Part shown: positions 37,401 through 45,763 of the stretch, piece after piece | Numbering within the stretch: the first letter of the stretch is position 1 | Layout of the letters: every line of letters starts with the position of its first letter | Assembly: GCA_902635985.1 (NCBI GenBank) | Contig: CACPPZ010000002.1 | Location: 37,026 to 101,025 of the forward strand | Direction of reading: 5' to 3' | Source: Paracoccaceae bacterium | GTDB taxonomy: Bacteria > Pseudomonadota > Alphaproteobacteria > Rhodobacterales > Rhodobacteraceae | DNA: 64,000 nt | Notes under the pieces: model-generated | What the model was told of the DNA's origin: nothing | Databases searched by the model: none | The model's input: only the letters and a program-made list of their open reading frames with translations | Made by a program: the position numbers and the translations under genes

Positions 37401-38970
37401 ATCTTTCGGACAGAACTGCAGATGGAGTATCATCCCCCATTGAAGCTAAAGTCTCTTTACCGTCTTCTGCCATTGGAACCAAGATTTGTTCGATTTCTTC
37501 AATAGAATATCCGGCAGCAATCTGTCGCTTGCGTAAATCTTCTCCAAAATAGATCTGTTTTTCTTGAACACCAGAAAGCTTCGTGTCCAGTTCTTTTATT
37601 TTTTTTGTCCACTCACCGAATGGATGAGCACTTGCTAGTTTATTCTTGATTTCTTCATCATGATATAATTTCCCATCTTCTAAATCTACAGCAAGTAACT
37701 GTCCGGGCCCAAGTGCACCTTTTTCCTTACAATTTGCTTCATTAATGGGTACCATTCCAACTTCAGAACCTGCTATTAATAAGCCATCACCTGTTATGAC
37801 ATATCGAATTGGGCGCAACCCATTGCGATCTAATCCAGCACATACCCATCGCCCATCCGTCATTGCAAGAGCAGCAGGTCCATCCCATGGCTCCATAACA
37901 GAATTACAATATGAATACATATCTCGCCATGATTGTGGAAGTTCTATGGCTTGTTTTGACCAACTCTCGGGAACCAACATAGTTTTCGCCATCGGAGCAC
38001 TTCTTCCGGCTCTTACCAATGCTTCAAACACTGCATCCAATGCAGCTGAGTCCGATGAACCTCCAGGTATTATCGGCTTTATATCATCAGCCATTTCTCC
38101 AAAGGCCGATGATGCCATTCTTATTTCATGACTTTTCATCCAATTTACATTGCCTTTCAGAGTATTTATTTCACCGTTGTGGGCTAACATCCGAAACGGT
38201 TGTGCTAACCACCACTGAGGAAATGTATTCGTAGAGTATCTTTGATGGTATATAGCAAAAGTGGAGGTAAATCTTTCATCGCATAAATCAGGATAGAAGA
38301 CAGCGACCTGTTCTGCGAGCATCATACCCTTATAAATAATTGAGCGACAGGAAAGTGAAGCGAGGTACAATTGAGGCACGCCCGCCTGTAATGCCGACTT
38401 TTCAATGCGGCGCCTTATTACATATAACTCGCGCTCAAACGTGTCTTCATCAACACCCTTAGAATTTGAAATTAAGATTTGCTCAATTTCTGGTCTGGTT
38501 GCATTCGCCTTTTCACCTAGGCATTCAACCTTCACAGGAACATGGCGCCATCCATAAATATAATAGCCCATTCTTAGAACTTCAGTTTCAACAATCGTTC
38601 GGCATGTTTCCTGCGCTCCAAAATCCGCCCTCGGAAGGAATACCTGCCCTACAGCCATTAATTCATTTTGCCTGGGCTTGTGTCCTGTTCGTTCTATTTG
38701 ATCGTAAAAGAAAGAAACTGGAATTTGTACATGAATGCCTGCCCCATCACCAGTTTTCCCATCTGCATCGACGGCACCCCTATGCCAAATGGCTTTTAAA
38801 GCATCTATCCCAAGTTCAACAACTTTTCTGCTAGGTTTTCCCTCGATTGAGACAACCATACCGACACCGCATGATGCATGTTCAAAGTTTTCACAATACA
38901 TACTGTTTTCATTCATCCATGACCGTTTGTGTGCCTCATTGGTTGCCCAGTTTCTATCAAATTTTTGCAT
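34432..38970 (-). CDS. gltB: Glutamate synthase (NADPH) large chain
   Basis: A 1512-residue subunit that makes glutamate from glutamine and 2-oxoglutarate. Layout: short propeptide then the class II glutaminase with nucleophile Cys34 (SCGVGMV), central domain, FMN domain ([28 protein letters not shown]), the 3Fe-4S cysteines in [17 protein letters not shown], and the C-terminal GXGXG domain. The propeptide would be removed to expose the cysteine at the N-terminus. An AAAGGA site precedes the ATG. It follows gltD by 57 bases in the same transcript, so the operon order is gltD-gltB. Confidence 0.98.
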   Translation of the reverse strand: [1512 protein letters not shown]

Positions 38971-39027
38971 GTCTATTTCCTTTGGAGCTAACCTTAAACC
39001 ACTAGCTTTTGGTTATAATTCACTTAT

Positions 39028-40506
39028 CTACTCTGCTGCGATCACAGATTGGTCTGTTCTTAAATTGGCAATTATGGCATCTGCTGCATCCCTGCCATCA
39101 CGGATGGCCCAAACAACAAGCGATGCTCCTCTAACTATGTCACCGACTGCATAGACACCATCTAGCGCTGTCTTACCAGTTCCTACCTCTACTTTTATAG
39201 TTCCCCACCGAGTAACTGGGAGTTCAGATTGCTCCCATAGGGTAGGCAAATCTTCCGGTTCGAAACCCAAAGCCTTTATAACTAAATCAGCTGGCTCATT
39301 GTAATCGCTACCATGAACCTCTTCTGGAACGCGTCGCCCTGTTGCATCAGGAGCGCCCAATCGCATTTTACGTCCAATTACTCCTCGTACAGGACCATTA
39401 GCACCTTCTAGATTAACTAAACTTTTTCTGCTGGAGCCTGAAGTAAACCCTTGAGGTGCAGTAAGCCATTCAAATATAACACCTTCTTCTTCTGCATTTT
39501 TAACTTCTCGCTGAGAACCTGGCATATTAACCCGATCACGCCGATACATGCACTTAACGGACTTTGCACCCTGCCGAATTGCTGTTCGCACACAATCCAT
39601 TGCAGTGTCACCACCGCCTATTACAACGACCCTTTTTCCAGCTGCATTCAAAGTACCATCAGTAAATGAGGGTACTTTATCTCCAAAATTTACTTTATTC
39701 GATGCTGTTAGGTAGTTAAGAGCATCGACCACACCATCCAAGCCATTGCCTGGAATGTTTATTTCTCGGAATTTGTAAACACCAGTTGCTATGATGACTG
39801 CATTGTGCTTTTTTCTCAGGTCAGAAAATGATAGGTCCTTTCCAATTTTGCAATTCATATTAAAATTAACACCGGATTTTTTTAAGTTATCGATTCTGCG
39901 AGAAACAACATCCTTTTCAAGTTTAAAGCTTGGTATACCATAGGTTAGTAATCCTCCTGCCCTATCGTAGAGATCATAAACGCAAACTTTAATACCAGCG
40001 CCTCTTAAGCGTTCAGCTGCCGCTAAGCCGCCAGGACCGGCGCCTATTATTCCAACACTTAGGTCAAGGTCGACAGATGCTTTCGAGGGTTTAACCCATC
40101 CATTCGCCCATGCTAAGTCAGTAATATATTTTTCTACAGCACCAATAGTGACTGTTCCATGCCCTGACTGCTCAATAACACAATTTCCCTCACACAATCG
40201 ATCTTGTGGGCATATTCTTCCACAGATTTCTGGAAAAGTGTTAGTTTGTTGGGAAACTTCATAAGCTTCTTTTAATCTACCTGTAGCAGTTAAATGAAGC
40301 CAGTCAGGGATATTATTATGTAGAGGACAGTGAGACTGACAAAATGGTACGCCACATTGACTGCATCTGCTTGCCTGCTCTTCTGCTTTCTCTTTTGCAA
40401 ATTCAGAGTAAATCTCTTGAAAATCCTCTTTTCGTTCGTCAGCAACGCGCTTTTCCGGCATATTGCGATCGATTTTCACAAATTTTAGCATTGGTTGAGT
40501 AGGCAT
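39028..40506 (-). CDS. gltD: Glutamate synthase (NADPH) small chain
   Basis: A 492-residue flavoprotein that takes electrons from NADPH and passes them to GltB. The N-terminal ferredoxin-like part carries two 4Fe-4S cysteine sets, CSQCGVPFCQSHC and CGRICPQDRLCEGNC; the FAD-binding GAGPGGLAAAERLRGAG follows near 152-168 and the NADPH-binding VIGGGDTAMDCVRT near 294-307. AAAGGA precedes the ATG. It is the first gene of the gltD-gltB operon and divergent from uppP across 213 bases, where promoters for both must sit. Confidence 0.97.
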   Translation of the reverse strand: MPTQPMLKFVKIDRNMPEKRVADERKEDFQEIYSEFAKEKAEEQASRCSQCGVPFCQSHCPLHNNIPDWLHLTATGRLKEAYEVSQQTNTFPEICGRICPQDRLCEGNCVIEQSGHGTVTIGAVEKYITDLAWANGWVKPSKASVDLDLSVGIIGAGPGGLAAAERLRGAGIKVCVYDLYDRAGGLLTYGIPSFKLEKDVVSRRIDNLKKSGVNFNMNCKIGKDLSFSDLRKKHNAVIIATGVYKFREINIPGNGLDGVVDALNYLTASNKVNFGDKVPSFTDGTLNAAGKRVVVIGGGDTAMDCVRTAIRQGAKSVKCMYRRDRVNMPGSQREVKNAEEEGVIFEWLTAPQGFTSGSSRKSLVNLEGANGPVRGVIGRKMRLGAPDATGRRVPEEVHGSDYNEPADLVIKALGFEPEDLPTLWEQSELPVTRWGTIKVEVGTGKTALDGVYAVGDIVRGASLVVWAIRDGRDAADAIIANLRTDQSVIAAE

Positions 40507-40719
40507 AATTATATCCTTTAAACATAAGAAAGGAGCATATACATCAGTTCAGTTGAAATTAAAAGTAATAATTACTGACCTATTTTTACAATATAATAGG
40601 ATATATCAAGAGAAATTCGCTATTTAGGTCATTTTTATGTCCGCTTCGGACTTAAAATGCTCCTTTTTAATTTTTATTTCCCAAGTTAGAATCAAACAAA
40701 TTAATATTCGGAACACTCA

Positions 40720-41532
40720 ATGTTACTATTTAATCTTACCTTGATAGCAATAATCCAAGGATTAACGGAGTTTCTTCCCGTTTCCTCTAGTGCGCATTTA
40801 ATATTATTGCACCATTTCAGTAAATTACCAGATCAAGGGCAGACAATAGATATTGCAGTCCATTTTGGCACACTTTTAGCAGTAATTACCTATTTCTGGA
40901 AGGATACAAAGCATATTTGGTTTGGTCTTGCCAAACTTTTAACCGGCAAAGTTTATACCAACGATAGTTTTATCGCACTATGTCTGATAGTTGCAACAAT
41001 CCCCGCGATGGTATTTGGCCTTGCAATTAAGCTGCTCGGTTATGATATCCTCATGCGTGATAATATTTTGTTAATTGGAATTACAATGATAGTCTTTGGT
41101 GTCTTCCTTTGGTGGTCAGACAACAGGAACAAACAAACTCAAAAATTTGGAGATATAACTTGGTCTTTAAAAAATTCATTTAAAATTGGTTGTTGGCAAG
41201 CATTAGCATTAATTCCTGGCACATCAAGATCGGGTATAACTATTTCCGCTTCTAGGCTATTAGGATACAGTCGAGAACATGCAGTTAAAATCTCTATGCT
41301 ACTGTCTATCCCAGTGATAATTGCGGCAAGTGCTCTCTCAATTATGGAAAATTACTTAAATGGCAGCAAATTTGAATTTGAAGTTATCTTAATAACTTTA
41401 ATATTTTCTTATACTGCTGCATATTTGGCCATTGCAGTTATGCTTCGATTTCTGAAATCTTTCGGGTTTTTACCATACATTATCTATAGGATTTTGCTTG
41501 GTATTGGTCTTATCTTATGGACAATAATATAG
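40720..41532 (+). CDS. uppP: Undecaprenyl-diphosphatase
   Basis: A 270-residue membrane enzyme (BacA family) that recycles undecaprenyl pyrophosphate, the lipid carrier for peptidoglycan and other wall polymers. The two signature loops are visible: QGLTEFLPVSSSAHLIL (13-29) with catalytic glutamate, and PGTSRSGITISASRLLG near 166-182. Eight or so hydrophobic segments fill the rest. Overexpression confers bacitracin resistance in other species, hence the older name bacA. It is followed 58 bases later by aroQ, and may head a short transcript. Confidence 0.97.
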   Translation: MLLFNLTLIAIIQGLTEFLPVSSSAHLILLHHFSKLPDQGQTIDIAVHFGTLLAVITYFWKDTKHIWFGLAKLLTGKVYTNDSFIALCLIVATIPAMVFGLAIKLLGYDILMRDNILLIGITMIVFGVFLWWSDNRNKQTQKFGDITWSLKNSFKIGCWQALALIPGTSRSGITISASRLLGYSREHAVKISMLLSIPVIIAASALSIMENYLNGSKFEFEVILITLIFSYTAAYLAIAVMLRFLKSFGFLPYIIYRILLGIGLILWTII

Positions 41533-41590
41533 TACTTGCAAGTGTTGCTTAACAGGTCCAAATATACACCAACAAAGGACGGACACTATA

Positions 41591-42034
41591 ATGGCAAATA
41601 AAATTCTTCTTCTTAACGGGCCAAATCTAAATATGCTTGGTAAAAGAGATTCACAAGTTTATGGAGATATAACACTAAACAATGTTGAAGAAGCATGTAA
41701 GAAACTTGCAAAAAAAAATGGATTAGAGCTCGAAAGCAAACAGACAAATTATGAGGGGCAACTTGTAGAGCTGATACACACGGCAAGAGAAACCTCAGAT
41801 GCGATAATAATAAACCCAGGAGCATATTCTCATACGTCTATAGCAATTTTTGATGCGTTAGAAATGTTTTATGGTCCAATTATTGAGGTCCATATATCAA
41901 ATATTCATAAAAGGGAAAGCTTTCGCCATTTTTCGTATGTTTCTCAGCGCGCTGACAGTGTTATTGTTGGCTGTGGAGTACAAGGTTATGAACTCGCGAT
42001 ACTGCGCTTAGTCCAAATTTTCAAAAATAGTTAG
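41591..42034 (+). CDS. aroQ: 3-dehydroquinate dehydratase, type II
   Basis: Third step of the shikimate pathway, converting 3-dehydroquinate to 3-dehydroshikimate. The 147-residue length and motifs fit the type II dodecameric enzyme: LLNGPNLNMLGKRDSQVYG (6-24, with the flexible loop Arg and Tyr24), the NPGAYSHTSIA block near 76-86 and VHISNIHKRESFRH near 97-110 with its catalytic histidine. AAGGA lies 13-17 bases upstream of the ATG. Cytoplasmic. Confidence 0.97.
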   Translation: MANKILLLNGPNLNMLGKRDSQVYGDITLNNVEEACKKLAKKNGLELESKQTNYEGQLVELIHTARETSDAIIINPGAYSHTSIAIFDALEMFYGPIIEVHISNIHKRESFRHFSYVSQRADSVIVGCGVQGYELAILRLVQIFKNS

Positions 42035-42156
42035 TATGGAATTGGTCAAAACACTAAAATGAAAGCCTTTATTAGAGCTACCGTGCCAAATAGTTTAACA
42101 AGCATTATCTAGAGATGATTTGTAGCAGCAAATAACAGATATAGGGTAAGGCGTCG

Positions 42157-42816
42157 ATGATCTGGACTATTCCCAACATTTTAACCATCATTAGACTGCT
42201 GGCTGCGCCCGGCTTGGCCGTAATGTTTCTATATTTTGACCGACCTTATGCAGATTGGTTTGCTTTATCACTATTTTTACTCGCATCTATAACCGACTGG
42301 TTTGACGGATATCTGGCCCGTATATGGCGTCAAGAGACTAAACTTGGAGCAATGTTGGACCCAATTGCTGATAAAGCAATGGTTGTAATTGCTTTAATGG
42401 TAATTGTAGGTTACTCGAGCATGTCACCTTGGCTTGTACTGCCAGCAACTTTTATCCTATTTAGAGAAGTTTTCATATCTGGACTAAGAGAATTTGTTGG
42501 GGATAGCCCAATCGATCTAACGGTGACCGTTTTAGCAAAGTGGAAAACGACCTCACAAATGTTATCTATCGCCCTTTTATTTGCGCAAGGGGTGGTAGAG
42601 CATTACGTAGTAAAATATATTAAGCGAAAAGAAGGCACCAGTATTAACAATTCACAAAATCCTGAAATTGACCAAACAGCAATATTAAATTTTGATTTTT
42701 TATATTGGTTAGAAAATTTTGGTCTAGTTATGCTGTGGTTGGCCGCTATATTAACACTGATAACAGGCTTTGAATACTTCAAAAAAGCACTACCCGTACT
42801 TAGAGAGGGCAAATGA
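42157..42816 (+). CDS. pgsA: CDP-diacylglycerol-glycerol-3-phosphate 3-phosphatidyltransferase
   Basis: A 219-residue inner-membrane enzyme making phosphatidylglycerol phosphate. The CDP-alcohol phosphatidyltransferase signature is clear: DWFDGYLARIWRQETKLGAMLDPIADK, with metal-binding aspartates at its start and end. Between about residues 150 and 180 there is an extra hydrophilic stretch (KRKEGTSINNSQNPEIDQ) before the last helix, longer than I remember for E. coli PgsA. It shares an ATGA overlap with moaD, so lipid and molybdenum-cofactor genes are co-translated; from memory pgsA-moaD-moaE is a recurring order in Rhodobacterales. Confidence 0.95.
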   Translation: MIWTIPNILTIIRLLAAPGLAVMFLYFDRPYADWFALSLFLLASITDWFDGYLARIWRQETKLGAMLDPIADKAMVVIALMVIVGYSSMSPWLVLPATFILFREVFISGLREFVGDSPIDLTVTVLAKWKTTSQMLSIALLFAQGVVEHYVVKYIKRKEGTSINNSQNPEIDQTAILNFDFLYWLENFGLVMLWLAAILTLITGFEYFKKALPVLREGK

Positions 42817-43061
42817 TAAAAGTATTATACTTTGCTTGGGTTAGAGAACGTATAGGCGTGCCATACGAAATAGTAGAAACACAATCTGGGACTGTTATGG
42901 AACTTGTAGAGGAATTAAAACAAAAAGAACCAAGATACGAGATCGCATTCTCAGATCTTTCAGCAATAAAAGTGGCCATTAATCAAGAGCTCTGCGAATT
43001 TGATACAAAATTAAATGGTGCTATAGAAATTGCATTTTTTCCTCCCATGACAGGAGGATAA
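42813..43061 (+). CDS. moaD: Molybdopterin synthase sulfur carrier subunit
   Basis: An 82-residue ubiquitin-like protein ending in the required Gly-Gly (MTGG). The C-terminal glycine is thiocarboxylated and donates sulfur to precursor Z in molybdopterin synthesis. It overlaps pgsA by four bases and is followed by moaE with a one-base gap. The codons for the terminal Gly-Gly are GGA GGA and also form the ribosome-binding site of moaE. Confidence 0.95.
   Translation: MIKVLYFAWVRERIGVPYEIVETQSGTVMELVEELKQKEPRYEIAFSDLSAIKVAINQELCEFDTKLNGAIEIAFFPPMTGG
43052..43057 (+). promoter_or_regulatory. Ribosome-binding site of moaE inside the moaD Gly-Gly codons
   Basis: AGGAGG at 43052-43057 is a perfect Shine-Dalgarno core five bases before the moaE GTG start, and it is built from the last three coding codons of moaD (ACA GGA GGA). 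Confidence 0.85.
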
Positions 43062-43062
43062 A

Positions 43063-43509
43063 GTGCGGATATCTGTGCAGCTTAAAGATTTTGATATAGG
43101 AAAAGAGTTAAAATTATTTAATAATGGGGATACCAATATTGGTGCAGTCGTCTCATTTCACGGAATTGTTCGCAATAATAGTGAAAAATCGCTAATGCAT
43201 ATGGATATAGAACAATATCCTGGAATGACTCAGAAAGCTATTTCAAACTACGTAGAGATGGCTGTGGAACGGTGGTCGCTATATGATGCACTAGTTATAC
43301 ACAGACATGGGAAACTTTTACTAGGTGACCGGATAATGATGGTTGCAACTGCCGCAAGACATCGTCGTGATGCATTCCAATCTGCTGAATTTTTGATGGA
43401 TTATCTAAAGAGTCGAGCGCCATTTTGGAAAAAAGAAGTTACAAAGGACGGTTATCAATGGGTTAAGTCCGTTTTGGACGATGAAAGCGCATTGGAGCGT
43501 TGGAGATAA
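43063..43509 (+). CDS. moaE: Molybdopterin synthase catalytic subunit
   Basis: A 148-residue subunit that with MoaD inserts the dithiolene sulfurs into molybdopterin. The block GAVVSFHGIVRNNSEK (about 27-42) and RHGKLLLGDRIMMVATAARHRRDAF near 85-109 are typical, and the active-site lysine pair lies in FWKKEVTKDGYQWV near 125-138. Start is GTG 43063 behind a perfect AGGAGG. Its stop codon falls inside an A/T-only hairpin that appears to be the terminator. Together with the modA gene at 60 kb this suggests molybdoenzymes are made. Confidence 0.95.
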   Translation: MRISVQLKDFDIGKELKLFNNGDTNIGAVVSFHGIVRNNSEKSLMHMDIEQYPGMTQKAISNYVEMAVERWSLYDALVIHRHGKLLLGDRIMMVATAARHRRDAFQSAEFLMDYLKSRAPFWKKEVTKDGYQWVKSVLDDESALERWR

Positions 43510-43534
43510 AAAATAAACTATTTTTTATTTTTTT
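43506..43534 (+). terminator. A/T-only terminator hairpin spanning two stop codons
   Basis: ATAAAAAATA (43506-43515) and TATTTTTTAT (43519-43528) form a perfect 10-base-pair stem with a three-base loop, followed by six T. It covers the moaE stop (43507-43509) and the stop of the convergent membrane gene (43518-43520). The stem holds no G or C, which is unusual, but stem plus T-run is canonical in shape for forward transcription. Confidence 0.5.
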
Positions 43535-43850
43535 GGGTTTTTTTAGAGTTCTCACGTAAACTTTCTATTTCAACTCTAGCATTATGCAATCCATCCATCG
43601 TAGCGCTAAGCTCAGCTTGAGCTTGGGCTAGTTTATTTGTGAGTTCATTATCACGCTCTTTTAACTTATTAACAATATTAGCATGTTCAGTTTCCGAGTT
43701 ATAAAAAGCTTCCACTATGGCGTGCTCACTTGTTCGGCTACTCTCAGCTTTATGACCCAACTTTGCTATTAATAGATGCGCCAACCACCCCAAACAAAAA
43801 GTTACAAATAAGACAATTGATGTAAAAATTATTAAGTCAAACTGGCTCAT
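43518..43850 (-). CDS. Small membrane protein with coiled-coil domain
   Basis: I do not recognise a named family. The 110-residue product has one N-terminal membrane helix (about residues 6-28) followed by a long charged stretch (about 50-105) with regularly spaced leucines and many Glu, Lys and Gln, consistent with a coiled coil, and a lysine-rich tail (KKTQKNKK). The predicted arrangement is anchored in the inner membrane. It begins 12 bases after the stop of the OmpA-like gene, so both are probably on one transcript and may work together at the envelope. Confidence 0.7.
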   Translation of the reverse strand: MSQFDLIIFTSIVLFVTFCLGWLAHLLIAKLGHKAESSRTSEHAIVEAFYNSETEHANIVNKLKERDNELTNKLAQAQAELSATMDGLHNARVEIESLRENSKKTQKNKK

Positions 43851-43862
43851 TATTTGCCTACA

Positions 43863-45716
43863 TTAATCACTAATTTCATTTTCAGAGCGTAACTTGACAC
43901 CCAAAGATAGATCTAGATGCCTAAATTCTATTCTTCTATTTTTTTCTCGACCTTGCTCAGTTTCATTTGATGCGATAGGCTGACTTTCTCCGTAACCTTT
44001 CGCCACAATATTCTTAGTTAAAATACGTCGTCTTTGTAATTCAAACAGTACAGCATTTGCTCTGGCCTGAGACAAATTCAAATTCATCTGCTCTCTTCCT
44101 TGACTATCGGTGTGCCCACCAATTTCTAAAATTATGTTGCCACAATTGAACAAAATTTTTGCTATATCATCAAGAATTTCTTGTCCAGCAAGGTCTACTC
44201 TATCAGAACCGGGTTCAAACTTGATTTTTCTCACCTCTAAAACATCTGCAATTTTAGCAACACACTGTGATGCAGTTAAACTATTATCTTTAGGTTTTGG
44301 CATTTCAACATAATCAATTTCAAGTGAAAGCCGCTGATTATAGCCAATCTTATTCCCAATAAGCTTCGTGATTTTAGCCGAAGAAAATTTTTTGTAAGTT
44401 GTCCCTCTAATTTCTATCAAATTTGGAGTTACCTCTAATATACCATTCTTTAACTCGTTTAGCCCTTCCAAGCCAGCAATAATTCTAAACCCCCAATCCG
44501 GTGGAAGTGACCCAACATTGTAAAGAGAAGTTGATGCATATTCAGAACCAAAGCGTGCTTTAGCGAAATTAGCAACCAGGTCTTCATCAAAGCCCTCGCC
44601 TATGGGACCTATAATTTTCAAAAGACCTTCGGGACTTAAAGTGGCTACAACTTTATTAGATAATACTTCATTAATTTCTTTATTTGAAAGTTTTACTAAT
44701 GACAAAACAAACTCTGACGGGAAAGTATTTGAGATAGACTTTATAATTTTGTCGTACTCCTGTTCCGAAAATGAATGATCTAGTATAATAGAGATATTGA
44801 GGTTATCAAATACTACTTTTGCATTCACAAGTTGTGCTGAAATGGAAAATGCCTTTTTTAATGCTTCCGTCCATTGAGGACTTGGCTCTCCAAGCCCAAC
44901 TAAACATTCTTGCAAGGCCGTAGCACTCAGTTTTTTAGCAAGTTCATCAATCTGAATTTTACTTATTTCATCTGCTACCACACAATTAGAATACTTCAAT
45001 AATCCATTTTTAATCTCTATCTGAAAGGTAAAAGGAGAAATCAATTCACGAGGTTGGTGAAATAAGATTTCAACTGGCAAATTAAGTGGAGCCCGAGATT
45101 TTATATTCTCTAAAAGATTTTCGTCATGGAGATTGTCCCTTGCTATACCCTCTAAAAAAAGTCGTTCACCATCCGTCTCAATTTTTCCAATTTTTATTAT
45201 ATCTAACAAAGATAGAGCGTAAGAAGTCGTTACTTCCCAATTCACAGTAGGAGTTAGATTTGTTTGATCAACGATTATACTGTATTCTTCATCACTAGAT
45301 AAGCTTTTATTAAGCATTGCTTCAAAATCTAAAAGGTCAGACCCTTCAGGGAAACTGCCAATTATAAACACTTTACCAATCGACTTTAATATTTTTAAAT
45401 TGATAGCCTTTTGTTTTCCTTCGGTACTTTCAATACTAGAAATATTGTCAATTAACCGCTGGGGGGCAACTAAGGATCGGACAAGTTTAATAGCACTTAT
45501 CCTTTCAGATTCTTCGGGCGCATTTCCATGTATGAAAATCTGCAAGCCATCAGTATCGATCTCAGCCCAAGAATATCCGGCCTCACTCAGGACGGACTTA
45601 AGATGATTTTTTGATCTTGCTTCAATAAAATTACAAAAAACTATGGCGGCTAATACCGAAATAAAAGCTGCTAACACAAAAATAAAATATTTAAATTTAT
45701 ACACGGAATTAAACAT
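43863..45716 (-). CDS. OmpA-family protein with N-terminal membrane anchor and repeated domains
   Basis: A 617-residue envelope protein. Residues 10-30 form a hydrophobic segment without a clear cleavage site, more like a membrane anchor than a signal peptide. The middle (about 35-470) contains several similar-sized alpha/beta units resembling BON or BON-like repeats (for example SWAEIDTDGLQIFIHGNAPEE near 49-69 and GEGFDEDLVANFAKARFG). The C-terminal OmpA domain (about 490-605) has the peptidoglycan-binding block EIGGHTDSQGREQMNLNLSQARA and ends with NRRIEF. It therefore probably links the membrane to peptidoglycan. Assignment of the middle repeats is tentative. A small coiled-coil membrane protein follows. 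Confidence 0.85.
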   Translation of the reverse strand: MFNSVYKFKYFIFVLAAFISVLAAIVFCNFIEARSKNHLKSVLSEAGYSWAEIDTDGLQIFIHGNAPEESERISAIKLVRSLVAPQRLIDNISSIESTEGKQKAINLKILKSIGKVFIIGSFPEGSDLLDFEAMLNKSLSSDEEYSIIVDQTNLTPTVNWEVTTSYALSLLDIIKIGKIETDGERLFLEGIARDNLHDENLLENIKSRAPLNLPVEILFHQPRELISPFTFQIEIKNGLLKYSNCVVADEISKIQIDELAKKLSATALQECLVGLGEPSPQWTEALKKAFSISAQLVNAKVVFDNLNISIILDHSFSEQEYDKIIKSISNTFPSEFVLSLVKLSNKEINEVLSNKVVATLSPEGLLKIIGPIGEGFDEDLVANFAKARFGSEYASTSLYNVGSLPPDWGFRIIAGLEGLNELKNGILEVTPNLIEIRGTTYKKFSSAKITKLIGNKIGYNQRLSLEIDYVEMPKPKDNSLTASQCVAKIADVLEVRKIKFEPGSDRVDLAGQEILDDIAKILFNCGNIILEIGGHTDSQGREQMNLNLSQARANAVLFELQRRRILTKNIVAKGYGESQPIASNETEQGREKNRRIEFRHLDLSLGVKLRSENEISD

Positions 45717-45763
45717 TTACCCGCCACAGTAGTTGAAAACATTTGAGAATTAAACGAAGTAAT

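Noticed and set aside
40644..40656. GTCCG/CGGAC hairpin in the gltD/uppP gap as a terminator or riboswitch
   Set aside because: Only five base pairs with a three-base loop; both flanking genes read away from it, so a terminator is not expected, and no riboswitch core is recognisable.
41534..41543. ACTTGCAAGT perfect palindrome after uppP
   Set aside because: Ten bases is short enough to occur by chance in AT-rich DNA, and no second copy or regulator gene is nearby.
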